DNA of 8,541 nt from Bacilli bacterium (GCA_017551465.1 JAFZLN010000054.1:1-8541), one strand, 5' to 3'. Positions 1-6,102 are shown, counted from the first letter of the stretch. Notes: a model not told the origin generated them from the letters alone. Program-made: numbers and translations.

Positions 1-1
1 C

Positions 2-322
2 AGTAAGGAACTCAACAAGGAATTCCGTGAACAATTCCCTGAAATTGAATCTTCCTGGACTGCCCAAGTCAATGAGTTAACCCCAAGGGGTTGCAATAAA
101 GGTAATGGTGTAGAAAGATATTGCCAGTTAATGGGCATCGACGCTAAAGACGTCTATGTCGTTGGTGATTCGGGAAATGACATCACTATGTTCAATAAAT
201 ATTATGAGCATAGCTATTGTATGAAGCGTGGCCATCCAAGTGCGAGGAAATACGCTAAAAACATTATTTCCAGGGTCTACAAATTAGAAAATCTTATTTT
301 GGAAGGAGAACAACATGAATAA
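2..322 (+). CDS. Cof-type HAD-family phosphatase, C-terminal part (5' end outside window)
   Basis: The gene enters from the left edge in frame 2, so only about 106 C-terminal residues are visible. They carry the C-terminal signatures of a HAD-superfamily Cof-type hydrolase. The motif III lysine lies in N-K-G-N-G (Lys codon at 98-100). Motif IV is GDSGNDITMF at 164-193, whose aspartates bind the catalytic magnesium. A short tail follows that resembles the cap-return region of the family (MKRGHPSARKYAKNI). Family members dephosphorylate sugar phosphates, flavin precursors or pyridoxal phosphate in the cytoplasm; the specificity cannot be read from this fragment. The usual length is 260-290 residues, so the nucleophile motif DxD is upstream of the window. 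The ATG at 131 is internal, because homologous sequence continues upstream of it. The TAA stop at 320-322 overlaps the next start codon by 8 nt, implying translational coupling. Confidence 0.88.
   Translation, partial: SKELNKEFREQFPEIESSWTAQVNELTPRGCNKGNGVERYCQLMGIDAKDVYVVGDSGNDITMFNKYYEHSYCMKRGHPSARKYAKNIISRVYKLENLILEGEQHE
301..317 (+). promoter_or_regulatory. Shine-Dalgarno site inside the HAD gene end
   Basis: GGAAGGAG at 301-308 lies 6 nt before the ATG at 315, inside the last codons of the HAD gene. It is the strongest ribosome binding site in the window. It fixes the start of the 282-residue protein even though that start overlaps the upstream stop codon. Confidence 0.8.
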
Positions 323-1163
323 CTTTAGTTTATACACCTTTAGACTTTATCACTACTTACTCACCATCCGTGACACTCTTGAATATTCTATCAAGAGAGA
401 TCACACTCTCGAGGTCTACAATAATCGTAAAAAGATTCTCGAAGATAACTTACAAGAAGGCACACCTTTCGGTGATTTCTTAAAGAACAATGGTGAAGCC
501 GGTGATAAAATCAGAGAAAAAGTCAACGCATTTATTAATGACTTATATTCTGAAAACAGCACAATCTTAATGCCATCAGGCGATAAGGTGCGTGTTGACT
601 ATGGCCAAATGGTCACCTTATTTGATATGTCAGTCGGTCTAACCGAAACTATGAGAGATATCGTTTTCCAATATCTCAACTATGGCATTCAAAACAAAGA
701 AATTGATCAATTAATGCTTAAACTCGTTGATGAAGATGAAAGAATGTACCGTGTCGTCTTAGCAATGCTTGCTATGCGTGTCTTTGAGGAATCATTCGCT
801 GAATTCCAAAAAGTCATGAATGAAAGCCAAGGCAAAGCCACACCACAAAGTAACTTCATCGTCCAAAACGAACTTGCTAAACTTGCTGGTTTCTTACGTT
901 TCTCTCGTGCCCACGCTCATTGCACAGATAACGACACTCTCGACTTGTTAGACGAAACAAATCGTGTCTTAGAAATGACCGAAGGTAGAAGACAACGTCC
1001 AGATGGCAAAGGTTTCAAAGAAATCTTTGATGATCTCAATAAGAGACTCAATGAAGCCGTTGCTAAATACGAAGCTGCTTGGAAAGCCACCTATCAACAA
1101 GTGGTCCAAGAAGTTACCAAGAGCACACAACCACAACCAAAGCCAGAAGAAAAAGCTAACTAA
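315..1163 (+). CDS. Uncharacterised soluble helical protein, 282 aa
   Basis: I do not recognise a family. The start is well supported by GGAAGGAG six nt upstream, and the gene overlaps the HAD gene by 8 nt. There is no signal peptide or hydrophobic segment long enough to cross a membrane. The sequence is rich in Lys, Glu, Asp, Leu and Met, with long stretches that look alpha-helical. These are residues 1-50 (aromatic at the N-terminus: SLYTFRLYHYLL), about 105-170 (including MYRVVLAMLAMRVFEESF), and about 225-265. There is a single cysteine, in AHAHCTDND. The last 16 or so residues are a Pro/Gln/Lys/Glu-rich, probably disordered tail (QPQPKPEEKAN). The following gene, 18 nt downstream, encodes a small membrane protein with a similarly charged tail, so the two may work together; that is inference only. 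Codon use matches the neighbours. Confidence 0.85.
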   Translation: MNNFSLYTFRLYHYLLTIRDTLEYSIKRDHTLEVYNNRKKILEDNLQEGTPFGDFLKNNGEAGDKIREKVNAFINDLYSENSTILMPSGDKVRVDYGQMVTLFDMSVGLTETMRDIVFQYLNYGIQNKEIDQLMLKLVDEDERMYRVVLAMLAMRVFEESFAEFQKVMNESQGKATPQSNFIVQNELAKLAGFLRFSRAHAHCTDNDTLDLLDETNRVLEMTEGRRQRPDGKGFKEIFDDLNKRLNEAVAKYEAAWKATYQQVVQEVTKSTQPQPKPEEKAN

Positions 1164-1181
1164 TAAAGGAGATATTAAATT

Positions 1182-1553
1182 ATGGCAAACAAAAAGAAAT
1201 TACCAGTATCCATATTTGAATTAGTGTGGTATCCAATCTGCGCTTTAGTCATCTTATGGGGTTTAACATATGTCGTCCTTGGTTTAGTAACCAAATACAA
1301 TCATATTAACGCCTTAAAAGAATTCGATGCCGGCTTCACAAAGACGTTTGGCTTAAGCCTCTATTTCTGGGGTTTAATCATCATCGCTATCGGTGTTGTC
1401 GCTGGTGTCGCGGTCATGTTAATCTTTGCTAAGACATTCGACCACGCTACCGAAAGAGAACAACGTCGTAATGCTCGTCTTAACGCTTTAAAGAAAGACG
1501 AAAAAGTTGTCGCTGAACAACAACCAGAAGTCGTTGAAGCTAAAGCTGAATAA
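1182..1553 (+). CDS. Uncharacterised small membrane protein with two transmembrane helices, 123 aa
   Basis: The family is unrecognised. Two hydrophobic segments at about residues 14-36 (starting LVWYPICALVILWG) and 57-83 (containing FWGLIIIAIGVVAGVAVMLI) form a membrane hairpin. The N-terminus has a KKK cluster (residues 4-6). The region after the second helix has RR at 95-96 and further Lys and Arg, so by the positive-inside rule both ends should be cytoplasmic, with a loop of about 20 residues outside. The C-terminal 40 residues are highly charged, helical looking and rich in Glu, Lys, Ala and Gln. An AGGAG site at 1167-1171 lies 10 nt before the ATG. It is the last gene of the HAD operon, followed 22 nt later by a terminator. 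A scaffold or partner role for the 282-residue protein is possible but not shown. Confidence 0.85.
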   Translation: MANKKKLPVSIFELVWYPICALVILWGLTYVVLGLVTKYNHINALKEFDAGFTKTFGLSLYFWGLIIIAIGVVAGVAVMLIFAKTFDHATEREQRRNARLNALKKDEKVVAEQQPEVVEAKAE

Positions 1554-1575
1554 TTCTTCCAAAATCCAAAATATC

Positions 1576-1600
1576 AGGGCTGAATAAGCCCTTTTATTTA
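1576..1600 (+). terminator. Rho-independent terminator after the HAD operon
   Basis: A perfect 6-bp stem AGGGCT / AGCCCT (1576-1581 with 1587-1592) closes a 5-nt GAATA loop and runs straight into a T-rich tract TTTTATTTAT. It ends the plus-strand operon 22 nt after the membrane protein gene. Confidence 0.8.
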
Positions 1601-1613
1601 TCCTTAAAATATT

Positions 1614-1638
1614 AAAAAACACGTAGCGAACTACGTGT
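1614..1638 (-). terminator. Rho-independent terminator of the tRNA-Ser transcript
   Basis: Read on the minus strand this is an 8-bp perfect stem ACACGTAG / CTACGTGT (1619-1626 with 1631-1638). The loop is a UUCG tetraloop, followed by a run of T. It lies 14 nt past the encoded CCA of the tRNA. UUCG loops are unusually stable, which suits a short terminator. Confidence 0.85.
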
Positions 1639-1651
1639 CTAGCTAACGTTC

Positions 1652-1742
1652 TGGCGGAGGAAGAGGGATTTGAACCCTCGCACACTGTTACATGTCTACG
1701 AGCTTTCCAAGCCCGCCCCTTCAGCCTCTTGGGTATTCCTCC
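1652..1742 (-). tRNA. tRNA-Ser (anticodon GGA), CCA encoded
   Basis: The minus strand folds as a class II tRNA. The acceptor stem is GGAGGAA / TTCCTCC (1736-1742 with 1656-1662), with discriminator G at 1655 and an encoded CCA at 1652-1654. The anticodon stem CGGGC / GCTCG encloses the loop TTGGAAA, giving anticodon GGA at 1706-1708, which reads UCC and UCU. A long variable arm with a 4-bp stem (ACAT/GTGT, one G-U pair) is present, as expected for serine tRNAs. The T arm is GAGGG-TTCAAAT-CCCTC. The acceptor sequence is typical of bacterial serine UCN tRNAs. It is a single-gene unit with its own promoter and terminator. Confidence 0.96.
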
Positions 1743-1777
1743 GTATGGCTGAACAATATTTTGAACGTGCGAATAGT

Positions 1778-1805
1778 ATTATAACAAAAAAATTAAATTA
1801 GTCAC
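1778..1805 (-). promoter_or_regulatory. Promoter of tRNA-Ser
   Basis: On the minus strand there is a perfect -10 box TATAAT (1778-1783). A -35-like GTGACT (1800-1805, 4 of 6 matches to TTGACA) lies 16 nt further upstream, with a T-rich spacer. Transcription would begin near 1771, about 29 nt before the mature tRNA 5' end at 1742. Confidence 0.7.
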
Positions 1806-1830
1806 TCTTTATTTATAAAAATAATTTTTT

Positions 1831-1836
1831 TACAAT
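1831..1836 (+). promoter_or_regulatory. Candidate -10 box of rluC (leaderless start)
   Basis: TACAAT at 1831-1836 abuts the first possible ATG (1837) and lies 6 nt before a second in-frame ATG (1843). No Shine-Dalgarno sequence precedes either ATG. If this is the -10 box, transcription would begin at or very near 1843 and give a leaderless mRNA. The -35 region is weak (TTTATT, 17 nt upstream), so the call is tentative. Confidence 0.4.
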
Positions 1837-2826
1837 ATGAATATGCGAATATTCAAGATTCAACAAAGTGAAGAAGGACAAACATTAGAGAAGTATATTC
1901 AAAAGCTCCTCGTGTCCGCTCCTACATCCTTTATTTATAAAATATTTAGAAAAAAAGACGTTAAAGTAAACGGTCATCACGAAGATAAGAAATTTAGATT
2001 AACCGCGGATGATGAAGTCGCTATCTACATCACCGAAGACCAATTTAACGATTTCTTAAAAGAAAAAGCTTACAAGCCAAATAATCAAATTAAAGACTGG
2101 ATTATCTACGAAGATGAGAATGTTTTATTTGTAAATAAACCAAGAGGCCTCCTTGTGCAGAAAAGCGCTCCTCAAGATGAATCATTAGATCAAATGGTCA
2201 TGGAGTATCTTATCTATAAAGGTGAATATGATCCAGAAAAAGAAATCGCTTTTAAACCAGGACCCGCTCATAGATTAGATAGAAATACATCTGGTATTGT
2301 GGCGTTTGGTAAAAACCATCAAACACTAGAACTATTATTTGAACTATTTAAGAATCACGACTTAATCAATAAACATTATCTCGCTTTAGTCGTGGGCCAA
2401 ATGGAAAAAGATAAAGATAGCATTAATGTTCCTCTTAAAAAGGATGAAAAGAATAATACAGTGACTGTTGCTCCTTTAAGTAAAGGAGGAAAGAGTGCTA
2501 AAACGGTCTATAAAGTCATTAAAAGATATCAAGACTATAGTTTATTAGATGTTACTCTTTTGACTGGTAGAACCCACCAAATCAGAGTGCACCTTGCTTA
2601 TATTAATCACCCAATCATCGGGGATGAAAAATATGGCGATTTCGCGGCGAATAGACTTTTCAAACAAAAGTATGGATTCAATAAACAATTCCTCCATGCT
2701 TACAAGATTGGCTTTGGTGATTTGCCCGCTCCTTTAACTAAATTAAGCAAAAAAGAATTCACCGCTGAACCAAATGAAGAAATTGCAAATATTCTAACTA
2801 GGTTAGACAATATAGATAAGGAGTAA
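1837..2826 (+). CDS. rluC: RluA-family 23S rRNA pseudouridine synthase (RluC-like), 329 aa
   Basis: The protein isomerises uridine to pseudouridine in rRNA. An N-terminal S4 RNA-binding domain (about residues 16-65) contains SFIYKIFRKKDVKVNG, closest in memory to the S4 region of RluC. The catalytic domain follows, with the signature HRLDRNTSG at 145-153; Asp148 is the catalytic aspartate. The second conserved block is GRTHQIRVHL at 244-253, followed by HPIIGDEKYG. Length is normal for the family (RluC about 320). The exact uridines modified cannot be inferred. The start is uncertain: ATG at 1837 and ATG at 1843 are both in frame and neither has a ribosome binding site. The second gives MRIFKIQQ and suits a leaderless transcript. 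The gene is followed by pgcA after 6 nt, and the pgcA ribosome binding site overlaps the rluC stop codon, so the two are probably co-transcribed. Confidence 0.93.
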   Translation: MNMRIFKIQQSEEGQTLEKYIQKLLVSAPTSFIYKIFRKKDVKVNGHHEDKKFRLTADDEVAIYITEDQFNDFLKEKAYKPNNQIKDWIIYEDENVLFVNKPRGLLVQKSAPQDESLDQMVMEYLIYKGEYDPEKEIAFKPGPAHRLDRNTSGIVAFGKNHQTLELLFELFKNHDLINKHYLALVVGQMEKDKDSINVPLKKDEKNNTVTVAPLSKGGKSAKTVYKVIKRYQDYSLLDVTLLTGRTHQIRVHLAYINHPIIGDEKYGDFAANRLFKQKYGFNKQFLHAYKIGFGDLPAPLTKLSKKEFTAEPNEEIANILTRLDNIDKE

Positions 2827-2832
2827 TACTTT

Positions 2833-4533
2833 ATGAGTACACAAGATAATTATTTACGCTGGCTTAATTCTTCTAAAGTTAGTGATCAAGATAAGGAAAT
2901 CTTAAGAAAGATGGATCAAAAAGAAATTGATGATGCTTTCTTTAAAGATGTCGAATTTGGTACCGCTGGTATGAGAGGTGTTCTCGGACCAGGCACTAAT
3001 AGAATGAATAACTTCACAGTGAAAAAAGCCACTGTAGCGTTCGCTAAATACTTATTAGAATTATTCCCAAACGCTAAAGAACAAGGCGTCGTAATTTCTC
3101 ACGATAACAGACACATGTCGCGTGAATTTACTCTTTTAAGCGCTGAAACATTAAATGATTTTGGTATTAAAACATATATCTTTGATGCCTTAAGACCAAC
3201 TCCTGAATTATCATTCGCGGTGCGTTATCTTAAAGCCTGCGCAGGTATCATGATTACCGCTAGTCATAATCCTAAACAATATAATGGCTATAAAGTCTAT
3301 GACGAAACAGGTTGTCAACTCGTACCTGATAAAATCAAGTGCTTATTAGAACTCATTGATTCCCTTCCAAATGAATTAGAAGTGGAATATGAAGTCGCTA
3401 AAGTCAGAGGGGAAAGTATCCTCTTAGATAATAAAGTTGATGATGAATATGTGAGACTTGTCGAATCTATCGCTATTAATAGGGATTTAGATAAATCTAA
3501 CTTCAAGATTGTCTTTACTCCTAACCATGGTACTTCCTATGTTAATTCCATGAGAATCTTCAAGGATTTAGGCTATAAGATTTACCCAGTGATGAGTCAA
3601 GTAGCGCCAGACCCAGATTTCTCTGGTACATTATCTCCAAATCCAGAAGATCCAAGAGCGTTTATCGAACCAATTAAACTCGCTAAAGAAATAGATGCTG
3701 ATTTAATCGTTATGACTGACCCTGATGGTGACCGTGTGGGCTTGGGTTATAAAGCTAAAGATGGTTCCTATCAAACATTAACGGGTAACCAAAGTGCCGC
3801 TTTATTAATGGACTATATCTTCTCGCAAAAGAAAGAAAAATGCACCTTAAGTGATAACGGTGTCATGTACTATACAATCGTTACTTCCTCATTAGGAGGA
3901 GATGTCGCTAGACACTATGGTGTCAAAGTTGAAGAATTCTTAACAGGTTTCAAATTTATTGGTAACCGTATCGATTATTATGAAAAGGTTGGCCATGGTC
4001 CTAAGTTTGAATTCGGTTATGAAGAAAGCTATGGCTGTTTAATCGCTCCATTTGCGAGAGATAAAGATGGTTGCCAAGCTATCTTAATGTACTGCGAAAT
4101 GGCATTGTTCTATTTCTTAAAAGGCATGAGACTCGATGAAGCCTGGGATGATTTAAGTAAACGCTTTGGCTATCACCAAGATATCACCTACTCCATGGAA
4201 TTCTTCGGTAGTGAAGGTCAAGCCAAGATGAATAACCTTATGGATACCTTACACAATGACCCATTCATCGCTATCAATGGTTTAAAAGTGGTGAAGGTTG
4301 ATGATATTGAAAAAGGTGAAAGAATTACTAAAGAGGGTAAAGAAAAACTTAATCTTCCAAAATCCAATGTTGTTAAATTATATTTAGAAGATGGCAGTAT
4401 CGTCACAGTGAGACCTTCCGGTACTGAACCAAAAGTTAAGTTCTATGTTGGTACAGTTTTAAAGAGTAAACCAAAAGATAATTCCTTCCCAGATGCCTTA
4501 TTTAACGGCATTAAAGAAGTGCTTCACTTATAA
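2833..4533 (+). CDS. pgcA: Phospho-sugar mutase, alpha-phosphoglucomutase type, 566 aa
   Basis: It interconverts glucose 6-phosphate and glucose 1-phosphate (some relatives act on mannose phosphates) and so feeds UDP-glucose, glycolipid and envelope polysaccharide synthesis in the cytoplasm. All four active-site blocks of the alpha-D-phosphohexomutase family are intact. The phosphoserine loop is TASHNP with catalytic Ser144. The metal-binding loop is DPDGDR at 296-301. The sugar-binding loop is GYEESYG with Glu397, Glu398 and Ser399. The C-terminal phosphate-binding loop is RPSGTEPK from Arg527. FGTAGMRG near residue 42 is the usual N-terminal signature. Length agrees with the 570-580 residues of Bacillus PgcA, which favours phosphoglucomutase over the shorter GlmM/ManB enzymes. 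AAGGAG at 2818-2823, 9 nt before the ATG, sets the start. It ends at a bidirectional terminator. Confidence 0.95.
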   Translation: MSTQDNYLRWLNSSKVSDQDKEILRKMDQKEIDDAFFKDVEFGTAGMRGVLGPGTNRMNNFTVKKATVAFAKYLLELFPNAKEQGVVISHDNRHMSREFTLLSAETLNDFGIKTYIFDALRPTPELSFAVRYLKACAGIMITASHNPKQYNGYKVYDETGCQLVPDKIKCLLELIDSLPNELEVEYEVAKVRGESILLDNKVDDEYVRLVESIAINRDLDKSNFKIVFTPNHGTSYVNSMRIFKDLGYKIYPVMSQVAPDPDFSGTLSPNPEDPRAFIEPIKLAKEIDADLIVMTDPDGDRVGLGYKAKDGSYQTLTGNQSAALLMDYIFSQKKEKCTLSDNGVMYYTIVTSSLGGDVARHYGVKVEEFLTGFKFIGNRIDYYEKVGHGPKFEFGYEESYGCLIAPFARDKDGCQAILMYCEMALFYFLKGMRLDEAWDDLSKRFGYHQDITYSMEFFGSEGQAKMNNLMDTLHNDPFIAINGLKVVKVDDIEKGERITKEGKEKLNLPKSNVVKLYLEDGSIVTVRPSGTEPKVKFYVGTVLKSKPKDNSFPDALFNGIKEVLHL

Positions 4534-4537
4534 AAAT

Positions 4538-4562
4538 AAAAAGAGGAGTAATCCTCTTTTTT
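4538..4562. terminator. Bidirectional terminator between pgcA and trpS
   Basis: A hairpin AAAAGAGGA / TCCTCTTTT, about 10 bp when the outer A-T pairs are counted, has a GTAA loop at 4548-4551. The plus strand ends in TTTTTT after the stem. The minus strand also ends in a T-rich tract, so it can stop both convergent transcripts. The outer arm touches the trpS stop codon (TAA read from 4563-4561). Confidence 0.85.
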
Positions 4563-5550
4563 AATCTAGTTGTAATAAGCCAACGGCTTTTTGAATTCGT
4601 TTAAGTGTTTCGTTAGCAATCTTACTAGCTTTTTCGGCGCCTTGTTTAAGGACTGCTTCATAACTCTTATTAGCAATGATTTCTTTATAACGATTTTGGA
4701 ATGGTTCGAGTTCTTCGATAACCGCATCCGCGACCGCTTTTTTGAAGTCACCATAACGATAGCCTTCAAATAACTTTTCTGCTTCTGGAATTTCAATATC
4801 CTTCATCGCACAATAGATTTGAATTAAGTTAGAGATGCCTGGTTTATTTTCTGGGTCATATTTGACTTCACAGCCCATATCTGTGACCGCGGACATAATC
4901 TTTTTACGGATAACCGCTGGTTCATCTTTAAGGAAGACATCACCTTTAGGATCAGACTTACTCATTTTGACTGATGGGTCACTTAATGACATGATTCTTT
5001 TACCAACTTTACGGAGTTCCGCTTTTGGCATTGTTAAGATGTTGCCATAACGGTTGTTAAAGCGGTTAACTAAGTCACGTGTGAGCTCAATGTGTTGAAC
5101 TTGGTCTTCGCCGACAGGAATGATATTAGCGTCATAAAGGACGATATCACACGCCATTAAGACTGGATAAGCAAATAAGCCTAAGCCAATCGCGTTTTCT
5201 TTTAATTTTGCGGACTTATCTTTGAATTGAGTCATACGTGATAACTCACCCATGTATAAGTAGTTTTGCATAATAGCGTTAAGCTCTGCGTGAGCGGAGA
5301 CGCTACTTTGTAAGAACATTGCGCTCTTATTTGGATCAAGACCAGCGGCTAAATAGAAAGCGGCTAAGTCGATAGAATTTTGTCTTAATACTGCTGGATC
5401 AATTGGCAACGTTAAAGCGTGAAGGTCAGCGATAAAAATGAAACATTCGCCACGTTCATTAGTCTTTTTTAAATTCTTTAAAACAGCAATATAATTGCCT
5501 AATGTTAATTGTCCAGTTGGTTTAATACCAGTTAATATACGTTCTGCCAT
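4561..5550 (-). CDS. trpS: Tryptophanyl-tRNA synthetase, 329 aa
   Basis: This is a class I aminoacyl-tRNA synthetase that charges tRNA-Trp. The N-terminus ILTGIKPTGQLTLGNY holds the HIGH-equivalent TLGN at residues 16-19; Thr in place of the first His is normal for Bacillus-type TrpRS. The second signature KMSKS is exact at residues 195-199, in VKMSKSDPKGD. The dimer and tryptophan-pocket region has PVLMACDIVLYDA and VGEDQVQHIELTRD, as expected. Length matches the family (about 330). AAGGTGAT at 5559-5566 is the ribosome binding site, 8 nt before the ATG. The leader is too short to hold a T-box riboswitch, which often controls tRNA synthetase genes in Firmicutes. It contains only one small hairpin (5577-5596). 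The gene is divergent from spx and convergent with pgcA. Confidence 0.97.
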   Translation of the reverse strand: MAERILTGIKPTGQLTLGNYIAVLKNLKKTNERGECFIFIADLHALTLPIDPAVLRQNSIDLAAFYLAAGLDPNKSAMFLQSSVSAHAELNAIMQNYLYMGELSRMTQFKDKSAKLKENAIGLGLFAYPVLMACDIVLYDANIIPVGEDQVQHIELTRDLVNRFNNRYGNILTMPKAELRKVGKRIMSLSDPSVKMSKSDPKGDVFLKDEPAVIRKKIMSAVTDMGCEVKYDPENKPGISNLIQIYCAMKDIEIPEAEKLFEGYRYGDFKKAVADAVIEELEPFQNRYKEIIANKSYEAVLKQGAEKASKIANETLKRIQKAVGLLQLD

Positions 5551-5576
5551 ATTTTTTAATCACCTTGTTATCTAGT

Positions 5577-5596
5577 TTAGTCTTTAACGAGACTAA
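5577..5596 (-). other. Hairpin at the 5' end of the trpS leader
   Basis: This is a perfect 7-bp inverted repeat TTAGTCT / AGACTAA with a 6-nt loop. If the minus-strand -10 box is TAATAT at 5607-5612, this hairpin would sit within a few nt of the mRNA 5' end. It could stabilise the message or serve as a protein site. It is not followed by a T tract, so it is not a terminator, and it does not hide the ribosome binding site. Confidence 0.45.
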
Positions 5597-5599
5597 TTT

Positions 5600-5616
5600 C
5601 AAATACATATTATTTG
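5600..5616. promoter_or_regulatory. Perfect dyad over the trpS/spx divergent promoters
   Basis: CAAATA-CATAT-TATTTG is an exact 6-5-6 inverted repeat. It overlaps the candidate trpS -10 box (minus strand, 5607-5612) and the start of the spx -35 box (TTGTTT at 5614-5619). A repressor bound here would block both genes. It does not match the PerR or Fur consensus that I know. In AT-rich DNA a dyad of this size can arise by chance. Confidence 0.4.
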
Positions 5617-5641
5617 TTTTCTTTAGAAAAATCGTTATACT
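5614..5641 (+). promoter_or_regulatory. Promoter of spx
   Basis: The -35 box is TTGTTT (5614-5619) and the -10 box is TATACT (5636-5641), with 16 nt between. Eight nt separate the -10 box from the ATG at 5650, so transcription probably starts at or next to that A. There is no Shine-Dalgarno sequence. This promoter excludes the longer reading that begins at the ATG at 5614. Confidence 0.65.
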
Positions 5642-5649
5642 ATCAACGT

Positions 5650-6084
5650 ATGATAAAGATTTACACTTCACCTTCTTGTAGTTCCTGCCGCAAAGTCAAA
5701 AAATGGTTCATGGATCAAAACATCCCATTTATTGAAAAGAATATTTTTGTTGCGACTCTAAACGAACAAGAATTAACCGATATATTAATGAAGAGTGAAA
5801 ATGGTACCGAAGATATCATTTCCACTAAGAGTAAGATTGTTAAAGAGAATAATCTCGATATCGACTCTATGACAGTCAAGCAATTGATTGCCTTTATTAA
5901 AGAGAATCCATCCGTACTTAAAAGACCAATTATTGTTGATGACCATCGTATTCAAGTAGGTTACAATCCAGATGAGATTAGATCATTCATTCCTCACGCC
6001 CGTCGTCTCGCGGAATGGGCATGTAAAAATGATAACTGTCCAAACTATGATACATGTGGTCACTCAGATGTTAAAGAAGCTTAA
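5650..6084 (+). CDS. spx: Spx-type transcriptional regulator (ArsC/Spx family) with a Cys-rich tail, 144 aa
   Basis: Spx proteins bind the alpha C-terminal domain of RNA polymerase and redirect transcription under disulfide stress. The key Spx residues are all present at their Bacillus positions: the redox switch Cys10-x-x-Cys13 in SPSCSSCRK, Gly52 at the alpha-CTD contact, and Arg92 in LKRPIIVDDHRIQVGYNPDEIR. An ArsC arsenate reductase is less likely because the CxxC switch, Gly52 and the RPII block are typical of Spx. Bacillus Spx has 131 residues and no cysteines at its end. This protein extends to 144 with C125-x4-C130-x5-C136-x-H138, a possible metal site. The start at 5650 is chosen by homology (MIKIYTSPSC); the upstream ATG at 5614 lies inside the promoter. 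The gene is divergent from trpS, and its stop codon overlaps the stop of the convergent CYTH gene. Confidence 0.93.
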   Translation: MIKIYTSPSCSSCRKVKKWFMDQNIPFIEKNIFVATLNEQELTDILMKSENGTEDIISTKSKIVKENNLDIDSMTVKQLIAFIKENPSVLKRPIIVDDHRIQVGYNPDEIRSFIPHARRLAEWACKNDNCPNYDTCGHSDVKEA

Positions 6085-6102
6085 TCGTTGTTAAGCTTTT
6101 TT
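6074..6102 (+). terminator. Probable spx terminator embedded in two coding ends
   Basis: AAGCTTAA / TTAAGCTT (6077-6084 with 6091-6098) is a perfect 8-bp stem around TCGTTG, extendable by A-T and G-U pairs. A run of six T (6097-6102) follows on the plus strand. The left arm contains the last codons and TAA of spx. The right arm encodes the last residues (KKLN) of the convergent CYTH gene. The stem is AT-rich, so termination may be weak. Confidence 0.5.

Noticed and set aside
1003..1224. Plus-strand reading frame of 73 codons overlapping the 282-aa and 123-aa genes
   Set aside because: It is a frame-shifted shadow of two well-supported genes and has no ribosome binding site or recognisable product.
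1488..1685. Minus-strand reading frame across the tRNA and terminators
   Set aside because: It runs through the tRNA-Ser gene and both terminator hairpins, so it is not a protein gene.
1809..1824. TTATTT / AAATAA repeat upstream of rluC
   Set aside because: It consists only of A and T in a low-complexity AT stretch, where such pairing is expected by chance.
5614..5649. Longer spx reading starting at ATG 5614 (12 extra residues)
   Set aside because: The extension covers the -35 and -10 boxes, and the Spx family begins at the residues encoded from 5650.
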